Assembly: GCF_965363235.1 (NCBI RefSeq)
Contig: NC_134849.1
Coordinates: 49,856,122 to 49,920,121 of the forward strand
DNA from: Mytilus galloprovincialis
Taxonomy: Eukaryota; Mollusca; Bivalvia; Mytilida; Mytilidae
DNA length: 64,000 bases
Reading direction: 5' to 3'
Shown piece after piece: positions 40,684 through 58,860 of the stretch. Both the position numbers and the translations under genes were made by a program. Each line of letters begins with the position of its first letter. The first letter of the stretch is position 1. The notes beneath the pieces are model-generated. The model was not told where the DNA came from. It did no database searches and worked only from the letters and a program-made list of their open reading frames with translations.

Positions 40684-41416
40684 GTAAGTACTCGCTATAA
40701 TTATTTTACGAGAAATGATATACTAGTATACATAATTCAAGAGGTTATGTTTTTAAAAAATATATTGATATACGTCATTATCGTTTATACATTGACAACT
40801 GATATCAACAAGAAATATTTAACACATAAGCTGAATTATTCGATATCCGTCGTTAACTAAATCCCAACTTTTATAGTCTAGGGACAATTTAGAGGCTGGT
40901 ATATTGCATGATTTTACAAATTTGTCTTTGTGTGTAAAGGCATCGAGTCTATTTATGTCGTTGAGTTGTTTTCTTGTAGAAAACACCCCATACATATTTT
41001 TGTATTCTTATTTGGCAGTGTTATGTTAATATTTCAAAATGTATAACATGCTTACCTACTTTACAAACTATAATTAAAATGATTCCTATGCCATTTCCCT
41101 CGAACTTAGAAGTATAAGGCATATTGGTGGATTGTGGTATAATCCTCGTTTATAGCAGTTGTTTCTTTTAATAAAGAGTCATTAGAACTGAGGAAAGGAG
41201 AACAATAACTGTTTTTATCATATATATCTATTATAATATTGTCGAGTTTTCATTATGTTTGATCATGTTTGTTTTGTATTTGCCATAGCCTAAATTGGTT
41301 TTTGTCTGTTTTGCAAATAAAGAATTATTATTAAAAATTCGAATATTAGATGAACAGTTTTTGAGATTTCATAAGTAAATTGCAGTGTTACAAAAAGACA
41401 TATTTTCATTTAAGTC

Positions 41417-47057
<5,641 letters not shown>

Positions 47058-47314
47058 TTCTTTTGTGGACTCCAGTATAGTATCATCAAATTTGTTTATA
47101 AATACTGCATACACTCAATATTGTTTAAGCCATCATATGCGTTTTAATTTCAATATTGATTCACTTTCGGTGTATGAATTTTAAGAGCAAATAATATAAT
47201 TGTAAAACTTTAAAAGAGAGTCAATGTCTTGTTTATTGTACAAAATGAAAGAATTTTCCATTCTGGAAATATTTATTCTTCAATTTTTTTTAAGGTCAAC
47301 TTGCTTCACTGTTG

Positions 47315-47915
47315 TTAAGGTAGATTTATGGTATACTGCCATCTTGGATTGTACATTTACAGTACAAAATCGGTCTAGTAATTTGCCCAAATCAACAAAT
47401 TTGGAAACAGATTTGGAATTTAATGGTAAGACTGTTTATCTATATCAAGAAAACTTGTAAATGTATTGTATTATTCAAAATATTTTGACAAATATCAAGC
47501 TTTTTGGTTTTTAAAATCATTTTTTACAAATGAGCTATTTAAGGGTAGATAACTCTTTTAGTACAAAATTTATACTCGACTAATAGGGAAATTTTTTATT
47601 TTTACTTGTGGCAAGAAAACAAGTTCGGTGACACCATGTTTTCTTTTTATTTTCTTAAAATATATTATGAAAGCTATACTCTCACAATTTATTTCAAAAT
47701 TCTATCTCATAGAATTTTTTTTATGCACTCTTATGTGTTTTTTCATGAACAAACTAACCAAATTTAGGCATTTTTCAACGACTCATAGCTCAAAAAATAG
47801 CACGGTAACCCATACTTTTTGTTATATTTTTGAAAAAAGCGTAGTAAGATCTTCATTTTGGCAAATTATAAAAAAAATCTGTCTCAAAAAAACATTTACT
47901 TATGATCTACCTTAA
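47315..47915. mobile_element. 601-bp non-autonomous element, TTAAGGTAGAT ends
   Basis: TTAAGGTAGAT (47315-47325) and ATCTACCTTAA (47905-47915) are exact inverted repeats. If TTAA is the target duplication the ends are GGTAGAT/ATCTACC, and TTAA would point to a piggyBac-type enzyme; this is uncertain. It is related to 6583-6900. The small frames inside are AT-rich and domainless. The 3' UTR of the gene ending at 47057 lies just left of it. Confidence 0.65.
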
Positions 47916-48103
47916 GTTGAAAAATATTAGAGAGTTTTAGAGAAGAAATAATTTATGGTTAACATGCTAGTTCTGATTTCTTTGATCTATTCATTATTTT
48001 GATTGAATGAAATGTTTGTGTTTTTAATGTATGTTATATTGGTTACGGTTATACAGGTTTTGCAGTGCTCATTTTGTGTTTGAATGTGCATCTATTGTTT
48101 ATT

Positions 48104-49830
48104 GAGGGGGGCAAGGGGTTTAACTGTTATGCTGTTATGGGGCAATTTAATTCTTTGTTATCTGTTATTTTGAAAATACATTTGCTGTTAGCTGTTATTG
48201 TCTTATTCTTTGTTAGCTGTTATTGCGCTTCTAGTTTTTTTGTTATCTGTTATTGTGATAATGTATTTGCTGTTAACTGTTATTGAAAATTGGAATGTTA
48301 GCATTTTTTTGACAGTCAATATTCGGTATAAATTGAATATCATTGGCCATTTGGGTCTACCACTACTAATATGTTTGTTCCCTATTCAGAGGATTCCATT
48401 AACATATACCCATCACAGAAGTGAGGTCCAGGACACTTCAAGTATATCTTATGATTATCCTTTGTAATAAATTCCATTTTTTTAATGAATGTGTATTTAG
48501 AATTATCTTAATTTTTTGTATGAGAATAATGTTCCTTGTTTTCCGTACGAACATATTAAATTAAAACAATTCTTAATATGACAAAAAGGAAAACATATGG
48601 CCAGGAATATCTGACAAGGATCTCAATTAAGGACTAGGTCCTAACAACCACTTAACCTTTTATATAATATGGTACATAGACTCAGCTCTGTGATTCTTTT
48701 CAAAGCAGAACCAAATTCATTGTACAATGAAAGTTCCAACCATGTACTTGGGTCCGAAGCTGCACATAACTCATTACAAACAAAGATTTATTTCGTTTCA
48801 AGCCATTGTTTCCCTACTAAACTATGTATTCTACTTACTAGTACACTTGGTACAATCAAAAACCTCAGCTGATAAAAATTTGTTCAAATAAGGCCTTTGA
48901 AAATAGTGGAATAAATTGCTTTTAGAGTGTCAAAATTCGTTCGAAGTACTTGGTAAATTGCATGCTTAAATTGGTGCTTTTGATTTTTCTACCCTATATA
49001 CCACTTTGTCTCATAGTTTTATTAAGAAAAATTCACACACCACATTAAATGGTCATTTAGAAAAAGTCAAACTCTTTTAGGTCACTTTTTTTATTAGCAA
49101 CAAAGGGAGCTTCAGTCAATATATATAAACAATACACCAACGTTTCATGAGAATTGCTGAAAACATTTTTGTGTTAATGTCTGAAAACTGGAAAATAACC
49201 CCTTTTTAATTTTAAAATAAAACCTGTTAACTCGGAAACGTAAAATCTAAAATTTATAAAAATTGAAAGTTACCTCATGTTAATAGATATAAACAATTCA
49301 CCAAAATTCCTTGCTTTGTAAAAGCATTTTTGAGATGTTATCAGAAAACTGAAAAAAACACCAATTTTATTGAATAAAAACCCATTACCCAGAAACTTAA
49401 AATCTAAAATTTATAAAAAAAAAAAAAAAAAAAAAGGGGAGCTCACGTCAATAGATATAAACAATTTCCCAAAGTTTAATGCAAATGATTAAAGAATTTT
49501 TGAGTTAATGTCCGATATGTTGACAACAGACGGACAACAGTATACCATAATACGTTCCGTAAACGAGCGTATAAAAAATATTATAATATATTGAGTAGTA
49601 ATTTAAACACATTCTAGATACATAAATTGATACTGAAAACAGAGTCATAAAAAATGGAATGCATTACAAAGGATTATATCCGTAATAAGAAATACTGATT
49701 TGTCAAAGACCGAATTATTTTAATATTTCATTTACTGTTATCTGTTTTTGTCCATTTTAATTCCTTGTTATCTGTTATGAGCCAAATCAATTTGCTGTTT
49801 TGCTGTTATTGGGACCCCCTTGCCCCCCTC
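48104..49830. mobile_element. 1.73-kb element with GC-rich inverted ends
   Basis: The ends GAGGGGGGCAAGGGG and CCCCTTGCCCCCCTC (approximately) are inverted, and TTTATT flanks both (48098-48103, 49831-49836). Just inside each end is a run of TGTTATCTGTTAT subterminal repeats. The centre (about 49020-49560) holds about three tandem units of 170-190 bp (AATAGATATAAACAATTC...) and a tail GACGGACAACAGTATACCAT. No transposase frame. A 6-8 bp duplication with subterminal repeats suggests hAT-like mobilisation; this is tentative. Confidence 0.65.
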
Positions 49831-50452
49831 TTTATTGTTATTTAATGAATCAGATATGCATCACTTAATTGTATCACTAGACCCCGAATAAAAAGAATGA
49901 ACAACATTTTGTTTATGTTGTGTACCTTCTTGTAAATTTCGTACCATTTTATTTAATCATTTTTATACTTTTCCTTGCTTATATTGCTAATTGTAGTTGT
50001 ATATGTCAAACAGCGAGTTTAAAAGCATAACCCATCGCATATTCTGTAAAAATTCAAATTCATGAACAAAGTAAAACTTGTTATAATGTATACAGGACAA
50101 TAGAAGACAAGTGTGGACAGATCTAGTGTTTACATTTCTCTGGTAATTTCAAGTTCAGAAAATTAGACACTGTATCAATCAATCCATGGATGATACTATG
50201 ATGGGTCCACTGGACAAAATTTGAATTATGAACGAATAAATTAGTTTTGTCAAGCTCAGTTCTCTAATGCTGTTGTTATATGGTCGGTCAAATGCTTCTT
50301 TGCAGAAGAATATTTTGCGAATGTCGAATTTTAATGTAATAACGTCTTTTACCTGTATAATATCCAAGCTATCGCCTCGTAAGAGTCAGAACAGACTAAT
50401 GATATTGTGCAAGGGAAACGCGGTCACAAAAACTTCTTAATGACGATAGTGT

Positions 50453-50534
50453 TTCACAGGCATTTGTCTCAGATTCCCCCCTATATACCTTAATATATAA
50501 GGGGGGTGATGCTGAGACAAATCATGCCTGTGAA
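50453..50534. other. 82-nt imperfect hairpin of precursor-microRNA size
   Basis: The left arm TTCACAGGCA, TTTGTCTCAG, ATTCCCCCCTATATA pairs with the right arm TATATAAGGGGGGTGATG, CTGAGACAAA, TCA, TGCCTGTGAA. That gives about 33 pairs with a 3-nt bulge and a small internal loop; the terminal loop is about 6-8 nt. It may be a small inverted-repeat element or a hairpin RNA gene; sequence alone does not decide. Confidence 0.6.
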
Positions 50535-51354
50535 GTGAACGAATACAATTAACATTCCGAAAGCAATTTGTTTTACTCTCTAATTTACATACAGTAGGAC
50601 ATTCGAATTGGCAATTTGCGAGGTTAATATTTGGATACAATGTTTTAACTGAAACTTTTCAACTTCATTTTTGACAGAGATATGTACTAATATTATTAAT
50701 TCGTATATTTTAACTAATTTGATTCGTTCAGGGATAGTCACTGTTAAGCTATCTTTTCGAATGTAGATAGAAAACGGTGGATTGCAAAAAAAACATATTG
50801 CACGGTTATTTCTAGAATACTAGTATCTAAAAACCGATATACTGTGTGACGTCATGTGTGGAATTTCGTGATATTGTTTAAAGTTTTAAAAAATATTATA
50901 TTTGAGATCAATTATTTGAAGAAAAAATCTTTAAATACATGTACAATAAAACATAAAAACAAATGAAATAACAACTGATATGGTATATATATGATATTTT
51001 AAAAAAATTCCAATAAAATAAAAATAATACACAGACGATTTTGATACAAATAATTATGGTCGGAAATTGATAAGTTTTGTCTCGCCCCAAAGAAATCGAG
51101 GAGGTGAGACTAAGGATTGCTGTTTTCGGCGGCGGTGTCAGCATCAACAATGCATAAATTAAGTGTGCGACTACGTCAGTTACACTAGTGGAAGATCAAT
51201 GTTATACATAGTATAAATGCACAGTTTGATCGAATTTTCTGATCTCATAACCATGAAGATTATGTGGCTCGTCCACTTCAGTCCTGGTATATTAACTTTG
51301 AACATTTTGAAAAAATGACGTATTAATTTTTTTGTGAAAAATATTAAAATTAGA

Positions 51355-51545
51355 AATTGTTGTATAATTGCTAATGAGCAACTCCACCAGAGACCAAATG
51401 ACATAAAAGTTAGAAACTTATATAGGTGACGGTGCGGCATTCAACAATGAGCATATCCCATACCTCATAGTCAGCTATAATAGCTTGCCCATGATCTATT
51501 GGATCCGCTTTGTACACAGTTGTCTCATTGGATCTATTCTCCTTA
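51355..51545 (+). repeat. Degenerate GATGTGGTATGA-family fragment
   Basis: CACCAGAGACCAAATGACAT, ATTCAACAATGAGCATATCC and CATACCTCATAGTCAGCTAT follow the order of the copy at 58495-58860. It ends with an inverse piece, CAGTTGTCTCATTGG. Confidence 0.65.
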
Positions 51546-52204
51546 TATTCATAGTGTACATGTTTTCAGAGACTATATATAAGTTATAAAAAGTCAATGA
51601 GATTTAGTATGATGTTTATTCAAATTGGTATTTCTTATTTTCATGGTGATTATATATTGCATTATACATTCAGTCATGGTTCATTTACTTTGAATTGTTT
51701 GTGATGTTTAAATTTCTTGTTTAAAACAAATCAAATTATATATAACAATTTAATATATGAGTCTGAGGAACCGTGAGGCTCCTGCACCGGACAACATCAT
51801 TAAGTATCATTTGTTTATTAAGTAAGAACAGCAAGACTTTGAATTGTGCAAACGGCCGCTTACATGATTGTGCATGATAAATAATGTTCATTGCCTAGCT
51901 CAGTCTAGGTTCCATTGCATAGGTCTTCTATCATTTGTTACAATAACAGTATGAACATCGATGAATAGAAAACAAAGGGTGTCAGTAAACTATGTTTGAA
52001 ACAAAAATATCCACAATTTATTAGAACTCGTGACATAGATGTATTTATTGTTATCATCGCACCTGAGTGTAGATTTTTTTTTTAATCCGCTTCAAGTTAG
52101 ACAATCCTATATGGACCTATATGCTGATGATTCAGCTCTAATTGTTACGATAAAAACTCGAAAATATGAAGAAAAAACTTTGAATGGTTGAGAGGGTTCA
52201 TTTT

Positions 52205-52850
52205 TTCAGCTATAAAATTGAAAATGGAAATGGGAAATGTGTCAGATGTAGACAATTCGATAAAGAGCAAAAACAACCGAAGGTCATCCATCAGTTAGTC
52301 GTCAAAACAGCGAATTATTAAGAATTAAGTTAATTTTTTTTTATGATACAGTAATTTCTCACTGAGACCCCAGTGGCGGATCTAGGGGGATTCCGGTGGT
52401 TGGAACCCCACTTTTTTGGACAATCAATGCATTTGAATGGGAGCATATAGTTGGAATCCCCCCCCCCCCTTTTACTCTGGGTTGGAATATTTGTCACTCT
52501 GGTATGACACAACGGTAAACAACGATTCTAATGAAAAAAAAAACAGAAAAGAAAACACTCGGAAGAATTTAACTTGATTTCAGTGAATGTGACATTTCAG
52601 TTCTGTTCAGCCTGGAGTGTATATCAAATTTTACTAATTGGTACTGATTGTAAACATTAAATTTTAAAACGTAGTTATTTTACATTTAACCGATGATTAC
52701 CTTTAAAATTTTGTGTTTAAAACCAAGGATTTGTATAGTAAAATTGAGAAAGGAAATGGGCTTCCTATACAAATCCTTAGCTTGTTAGAATCATTACCAG
52801 GGGCGTAGCTACCCGGAGGCACGACAGCACGTGCATCCACGTCGTTTTCA

Positions 52851-52888
<38 letters not shown>

Positions 52889-53826
52889 CAGAAGAGAGAG
52901 AGAGAGATGAGTTGGTCGATCGGAATCGGAGACTGTTGGTGTCTTTTCCGTCAATCCCGGATATTAGTTTGACAACCTAGTTACAAGTGTTGATGAAGCT
53001 CATTCAGAAAAAGATCGTAGCTCCGAAGTTGCGTGCACATTGATTCGGCATGCAAAAAAAGAAATGGCAAAATAAAAATTTATAAATTGAATGTTAAAGG
53101 AAACACCTATTTTGTCACTTTTTTTAATTGATGAAATATCATTAGATAACGACATTTGGTTTCAAAATAATTTTTTTTTTTGGAGATTATGACAAAATCG
53201 GAAGGTTACTTGTATCTTTTACGAGGTATATAATATACAAGGTTATAGATATTGTAACCCGGACTGTAACCTCGCATTTGTGCGCATGCGCGGCCGGAAT
53301 TGGGCGGATCCGGTTATTTCTACTTTCACTTTTTGAAAAAAATCTCCTATGTGGAGATAGATTTGTACGCTTTTATTTACATTTATCTGCGAAAGAAAAT
53401 ACACGTCGTGCTCATTTGCTGAAGTGGCTCTCTTTCGAGTCCTTAAGAGCACACATAACAAAAACATGTGAAAGGTTTGAAAAATAATGCATTGTAACAA
53501 TGAAAACATACATGATCAACTCAAAATGCAAAATAACATTTTAACTAGGAAAGGAGGCTTCACCCCCCACCCCCCCTTTTCCTTTTCCTTTTCAAACTAC
53601 AAAATGTGATCTGGTTCAAAAGAGTCCGACAATAAATACTTTTCATGTGTAATTATCATGTCAGTGTTCATAGGAGGTGACCAAATGATTTCTTGCGGCG
53701 TCCAGGAATCCTCAATCCTCAATCTTATGGCCTTATGGCACAACTCTTCTCATTGGTGCATATTACGCCCTATGTGTATCTTCCTCCATGTATTTTCCTC
53801 CATGTACTTTAATTTTGTTATTGCTG
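52205..53826. other. Repeat-rich non-coding region with poly(A) and transposon-end motifs
   Basis: 52205-52290 is a degenerate copy of the repeat at 19352. CAGTGGCGGATCTAGGGG (52371) and CAGGGGCGTAGCTACCCG (52798) look like hAT-type termini, but no partner ends were found. A run of about 35 A starts at 52852, followed by AG repeats. 53270-53300 is a short GC-rich patch. 53660-53826 is the 3' flank of the RNase H frame on the - strand. Confidence 0.5.
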
Positions 53827-54831
53827 TTACGATTGAGGTTGCGGATGTTCGGGTAAGTCGAAACGTCCTGTTTTTGAGATAAAGGCCGAAATGATTTCTA
53901 ACTTCCGTTTATATTCTTCTGTGTTTTCGTGGTCTAGTCTTCCTAGCAGGGTGCATGTGTTGATCTTGCGTATTCCAATTTCCTTTGTAATTTGCTGGTA
54001 CATTTCTTCTCTATAACTCTCGTAGTTGGGGCACTCTGTGAGGTAGTGCTGTTGTGTTTCCTTAATTCCACAGCTGCATAAGTCGGTGGTGTCTTGCCCT
54101 GTGCGTTGTTTATAATAATTAAGGGTTGTGTAGCCAGTTCTAAGTTGTATAAGGATGCTGAAGATTTCTTTGGAAGGAAAGTCAAAGATTGGGATGTTTT
54201 TGACGTTTGGTGTTATATCAAAGAGGTCTCTTCCTGTGTCTCTTAGTTCCCATCGTCTTTGCCATTTCTGCATGACACTCTTGTGTGCACCTTGTTTTAC
54301 GTCTTGAAGGGTAATAATATTGTTTTTTGGCAAGAGTTGTGTTGCTTCTTCTGCTGCTTGCTTTGCCAATAAGTCCGCTTCATCGTTCCCTTGAATATTT
54401 GCATGTCCTGGTGTCCATAGGATGCAAATTTCCATCCCTTTAGTTCTTAAGTCTTCGATGTGTTCTTTGATGTCTCGAATCACATCAATATAGGATTTGG
54501 GTGCCCAATTTAGTGTGAGGAGTCCTACAGCACTTTGACTGTCAGAGAAGATCTTAAGTGTGGTGATGGTGTTGTGTAGTCTTTCCAGTATACAAAATTC
54601 CAGTACCATTACAATTGCTACAAGCTCTGCTAGTAAGATGGATCCTCTTTGAGCGACAGGTCTGTGTAGTCGTATGGCTGGTCTTGAGTCTTCTGTGTAT
54701 ATGATTGCACCAGCTCCACATGGTCCAGGGTTTCCCATGCATGATCCATCAGTGTATGCAGTTGCTTGGTCATTTGCTGTGTTACCTATTAATTCTGTCA
54801 AGGAAGTTTTAAAAAGATGGATATGGATCAT
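53827..54831 (-). CDS. RNase H domain protein, probably the 3' end of a LINE
   Basis: An uninterrupted 334-codon frame. Residues about 22-145 form a type-1 RNase H fold with all four acidic residues in place: YTDGSCMGNPGPCGAGA (Asp), SILLAELVAIVMVL (Glu), IFSDSQSAVGLL (Asp) and TPGHANIQGNDEADLLAKQA (Asp, with the His loop GHANI). A helical linker follows, then LCSCGIKETQQHYLTECPNY, the C-x-C...H...C cluster found after RNase H in LINEs of the I/Jockey group. No reverse transcriptase lies upstream (54832 onward is unrelated repeat), so it is a 5'-truncated LINE copy or, less likely, a captured stand-alone RNase H. ATG 54831 is simply the first Met; the first 20 residues need not be native. Confidence 0.75.
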   Translation of the reverse strand: MIHIHLFKTSLTELIGNTANDQATAYTDGSCMGNPGPCGAGAIIYTEDSRPAIRLHRPVAQRGSILLAELVAIVMVLEFCILERLHNTITTLKIFSDSQSAVGLLTLNWAPKSYIDVIRDIKEHIEDLRTKGMEICILWTPGHANIQGNDEADLLAKQAAEEATQLLPKNNIITLQDVKQGAHKSVMQKWQRRWELRDTGRDLFDITPNVKNIPIFDFPSKEIFSILIQLRTGYTTLNYYKQRTGQDTTDLCSCGIKETQQHYLTECPNYESYREEMYQQITKEIGIRKINTCTLLGRLDHENTEEYKRKLEIISAFISKTGRFDLPEHPQPQS

Positions 54832-55430
54832 GCATGTATATGGGGGGAGAGGACCTTTATCGGGACTCCAGGATCTGGTGTTTTTAGGCTCAGGATTTTG
54901 GGATCTATAATGAGATACGGGAATTCTATTTTTGAATTTCTGGATGTCAGAATTTAAATTTATTTAAAAATCGGGATTTCATGTTTAAGGGATCAGGACC
55001 CCTCCTACCCCTGGTCATGTATGAGGGTGATACTTGTAATCCCTGGGAAATCTGGAAATCACAAATAACCTTAAAAAAAATTGGCAAATGACGTTTATAA
55101 CAGTAGTTTTGGGTGCATGACTATAAAAATGTACACATTCCTTTAGGTGATATCAAAATCAATTAATTTTGACACTGTCAAGAGTGGATAAATATGGTAT
55201 TGCAAGAGATTAGGTGGTGAAATCTGTTTTTCTGTCTTCATGTCGTCACAATGGGAATTTCAAAAGCCTGAAAATTTGACGTCATAATCAAATATTGACC
55301 AATGAACAACTAAGATAAAACTAAACACACCTAGATTAAATGAAAATAATCATCAGGTCGGGAATGCCATAAAACGAGTTGAAAAAATCTTCATAATAAA
55401 AAAATATTTATTTTTTATCACCAATGTAAA
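54832..55430. other. Non-coding, dispersed-repeat remnants
   Basis: Contains GGACCTTTATCGGGACTCC and GATCAGGACCCCTCC, which look like decayed repeat text, and the piece at 55083-55200 shared with 42640-42760. No exon. Confidence 0.45.
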
Positions 55431-56478
55431 CATATATTACCAATTGTATATATATATCACCATTTCAAACATCTATCACCAGTGTATATATCTATCATCC
55501 TTCTGTTTTTATATGTATCACCAATATAAATATCTATCACCTCACTTTATTTATCACTACACTCTATATCACCAATATATTAAAATCTCCACACTGAATA
55601 TATATAACACCACTCTGTACACACCTTATATATCTGTCACCGGACTTTATATATCTATCACCACACTTTATATATCTGTCACCACACCTTATATATCAAT
55701 CACTCTATATATATATATATATATATCTATCACCTCACTTTATATATTTATCACTACACCTTATATATCTGTCACCAGACTTTATATATCTGACACCACA
55801 CTTTATTTATCTGTCACCACACTTTATATATCTGTCACCACACCTTATATATCTGTCACCATACTTTATGTATCTTTCACCCAAATTAATTTATCTGTCA
55901 CCCCACTTTATTTATCTATTACCACACTTTTTATATCTATCACCACACCTTATATATATGTCACCATACTTTATATATATGTCACCACACTTGATATATC
56001 TGTCTTCACACTTAATAAATATTTCAGCACACTTTTTATATCTGTCACCAAACATTATATATACATCACCACACCTTATATATCTATCACCTCACTTTAT
56101 ATATATGTCACCACACTTTATAAATCTTTCACCACACTTTATATATCTATCACCTCACTTTATATATCAATCACCTCACTTTATATTTATCTCTCACTAA
56201 ACTTTATACATCTATCACCCCATTCTTCATTTATCACTACACCATTCATCTGTCACTACACATTTTATATCTGTCACCACACTTTATATATCTGTCACTA
56301 CTCTTAACATATCCATCACCACACTTAATATATCCATCAGGTCACTATATATATATCTATCAACTCATTTTATATATCTATCACTATACTTTATATATCT
56401 ATCATCAAACTAAATACATCTATCACCTCACTCAATATATTTGTCACCACACTTTATAAATCTGTCCCCACACTTTAT
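55430..56478. repeat. 21-bp satellite, TATATATCTGTCACCACACTT type
   Basis: About 50 units of 21 bp (CACACTTTATATATCTGTCA plus C) with substitutions (TCTATC, CCTCAC, CCTTAT). Because 21 is a multiple of three it opens a 287-codon frame of repeating YISVTTL; there is no other sign of coding. It continues after the insertions at 56478 and 58495. Confidence 0.93.
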
Positions 56479-56935
56479 ATATATATAGATATAGGAAGAT
56501 GTGGTGTGAGTGCCAATGAGACAACTCTCCATCCAAATAACAATTTAAAAAGTAAACCATTATAGGTTAAAGTATGGCCTTCAACACGAAGCCTTGGCTC
56601 ACACAGAACAACAAGCTATAAAGGGCCCCAAAATTACTAGTGTAAAACCATTCAAACCGGAACACCAACGGTCTAATCTATATAAACAAAACGAGAAACA
56701 CGTATATATTACATAAACAAACGACAACTACTGTACATCAGATTCCTGACTTAGGACAGGTGCAAACATTTGCAGCGGGATTAAACGTTTTAATGGATCC
56801 AAACCTTCTCCCTTTTTTTGAAACAATAGCATAACATCACAACATAGAAAAACATACGATAAAATATCAATTGGCAGACTTTACTCAATCAAAAAACGTA
56901 TGATTACACAATATACATGTATTATATATATCACC
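56478..56935 (+). mobile_element. GATGTGGTATGAGTGCCA-family element inside the satellite
   Basis: From ATAGATATAGGAAGATGTGG to AATATCAATTGGCAGAC...CAATC, matching 61515-61965 nearly throughout (GAGACAACTC, AAACCATTATAGG, CTTCAACACGAAGCCTTGGC, GCAGCGGGATTAAACGTTTT). Satellite units resume immediately on both sides. Confidence 0.85.
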
Positions 56936-58495
56936 ACCCTTCATATATCAATCAACTAACTTTCACCTAACTTTATATATATCTGTCACCACACTTTATA
57001 AATCTGTCACCTTTTTTTATAATTTGTCACTACACATTAATTTACATCACCTCATATATCTATAACCATACCCAATATACCACTTTTTATACATTTGTAA
57101 CTACACTTCATATATCTTATGACCTCAATTTATGTATCTATCACCACACTTTCTATTATCTATCAACACATATAATATATCAATCACCTCTCTTTATACA
57201 TCTGTTACCACACTTTACATATCTATAACCCTACTTTCTTTATTTATCACCTCACATTCTTTATATATTACCTCACTTTCTTTATCTATCACCACACTTT
57301 TTTTATTTATCACCTCAATTTTTATATCCATCACCTCATATGATATAGCCATCACCACAGTCTATATATTTATCACCTAACATGATATCTTAACTTCATT
57401 TATCTATCACCAACTTCTATATACATATCACCTCAATTCAATTTATTTTTGTCTATCCCCATACTTAATATGTTTGGTTTATCCTCTTACTGTATAAGGC
57501 TATCACAACTCTATGTGTATCTGTTAAAACCATGTTTATACCAATTTGAAAATGTATATAAGCATACTAATGATTAATGTATATTTACAGCAATCTGTGT
57601 ATGTTTGCTGAAAACTAAAAGTGATTCAGTTCGGCACCTATCATTGTAACTATCTGTTTTTCAGTATGGTTGATTATGTTGCACAATCATACACATTGCA
57701 ATTTTGAAAACTATTATTGTCATCGTAGAAAAGACTGGTGTTTGTGTGTGTATCTTTTCAGAAAATGGGTGGGATTCTTATTGCTATATAGAGATATTTG
57801 AAAAACATACAGAACATATTAAAGCACACCACATGACTGATATCTGTATAGTATATAAATACAGCCTAGCGATATATGTAGGACTGTATCTGTAGGACAC
57901 CAAATTGAGGAATAGATATCTATGACCACACTCTACATATCTATCACCACTCTGTATAATTAATCACCTTACTGTATATATCTATCACCACTCTGTATCA
58001 TCAATTGTCATAGTGAATATATCTTTCACCACTCTGTATCATCAGTCACCATATTGTTTATCTCTATCAGTATCACCACACTAGACATCTATCCCAACTC
58101 GTTATCACCAATAACCATACTGTATATAGCTATCACCTCTCTGTATGTATCTATCACCACTCTGTATCATCAATCGTCATAGTGTATATATCTTTCACCA
58201 CTCTGTATCATCAGTCACCATATTGTTTATATGTATCACCACACTAGACATCTATCCCCACTCTGTATCACCAATTACCACACTGTATATAGCTATCACC
58301 TCTCTGTATGTATCTATCACCACTCTGTATCATCAGTCACCATATTGTTTATAATTATCACCACTGTGTATCATCCTTCACCACTCTGTATCATCAATCA
58401 CAACATTGTATATATCTATTATCACTCTGTATCAGTTTTCACCTCTCTGTATATATCTATCACCACTCTGTATCATCAATCATCACACTCTATAT
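56936..58495. repeat. Continuation of the ~21-bp satellite, degenerate, with a unique gap
   Basis: 56936-57440 and 57900-58495 are satellite (TATCTATCACCACTCTGTAT). The second part is a ~42-63-bp compound with a direct repeat of about 165 bp (58040-58200 against 58205-58370). 57440-57900 between them is non-repetitive AT-rich sequence without an exon. Confidence 0.8.
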
Positions 58496-58860
58496 TTAAA
58501 AAAGAAGATGTGGTATGATTGCCAATGAGACAACTGACAACTACCAACAAAAAGACCAAAATGACACAAACATTAACAACTATAGGTCACCATACGTCCT
58601 TCAACAATGAGCAAACCCGATACCCCATAGTCAGCTATAAAAGTCCCCAATAAGACAATTTAAACGAGAAAACTAATGGTCTTATTCATGTTAGAAAAAA
58701 ATAAAAGAAAAACAAATATGTGACACATAAACAAACAACAACCACTGAATTACAGGCTCCTGACTTGGGACAGGCACATACATATATAATGTGGCGGTGT
58801 TAAACATGTGAGCGGGATCCCAACCCTCCCCTAATCTGGGACAGTGGCATAATCTAGTAT
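58495..58860 (+). mobile_element. GATGTGGTATGATTGCCA-family element inside the satellite
   Basis: Starts AAAAAAGAAGATGTGGTATG and continues TTGCCAATGAGACAACTGAC, ACAACTATAGGTCACC, GTCCTTCAACAATGAGC, CCCATAGTCAGCTATAAAAG, AGGCTCCTGACTTGGGACAG and AGCGGGATCCCAACCCTCCC. The inverse copy at 18590-18975 matches throughout. Satellite flanks both sides. Confidence 0.85.

Larger units (their letters stand above)
49837..52204. other. Non-coding intergenic; hairpin and repeat fragments
   Basis: No exon supported. It contains the hairpin at 50453-50534, a repeat fragment at 51355-51545, and a block near 51080-51140 (GAGACTAAGGATTGCTG, TTCGGCGGCGGTGTCAGC) reminiscent of the GC-rich start of the element at 23211. 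The rest is AT-rich. Confidence 0.45.

Noticed and set aside
52371-52815. Complete hAT transposon between CAGTGGCGGATC and CAGGGGCGTAGC
   Set aside because: The two motifs are in the same orientation and no matching inverted ends or 8-bp duplication were found.
55444-56307. 287-codon frame of repeating YISVTTL
   Set aside because: A 21-bp satellite read as protein; the unit drifts like non-coding DNA and neighbouring satellite of the same kind is full of stops.
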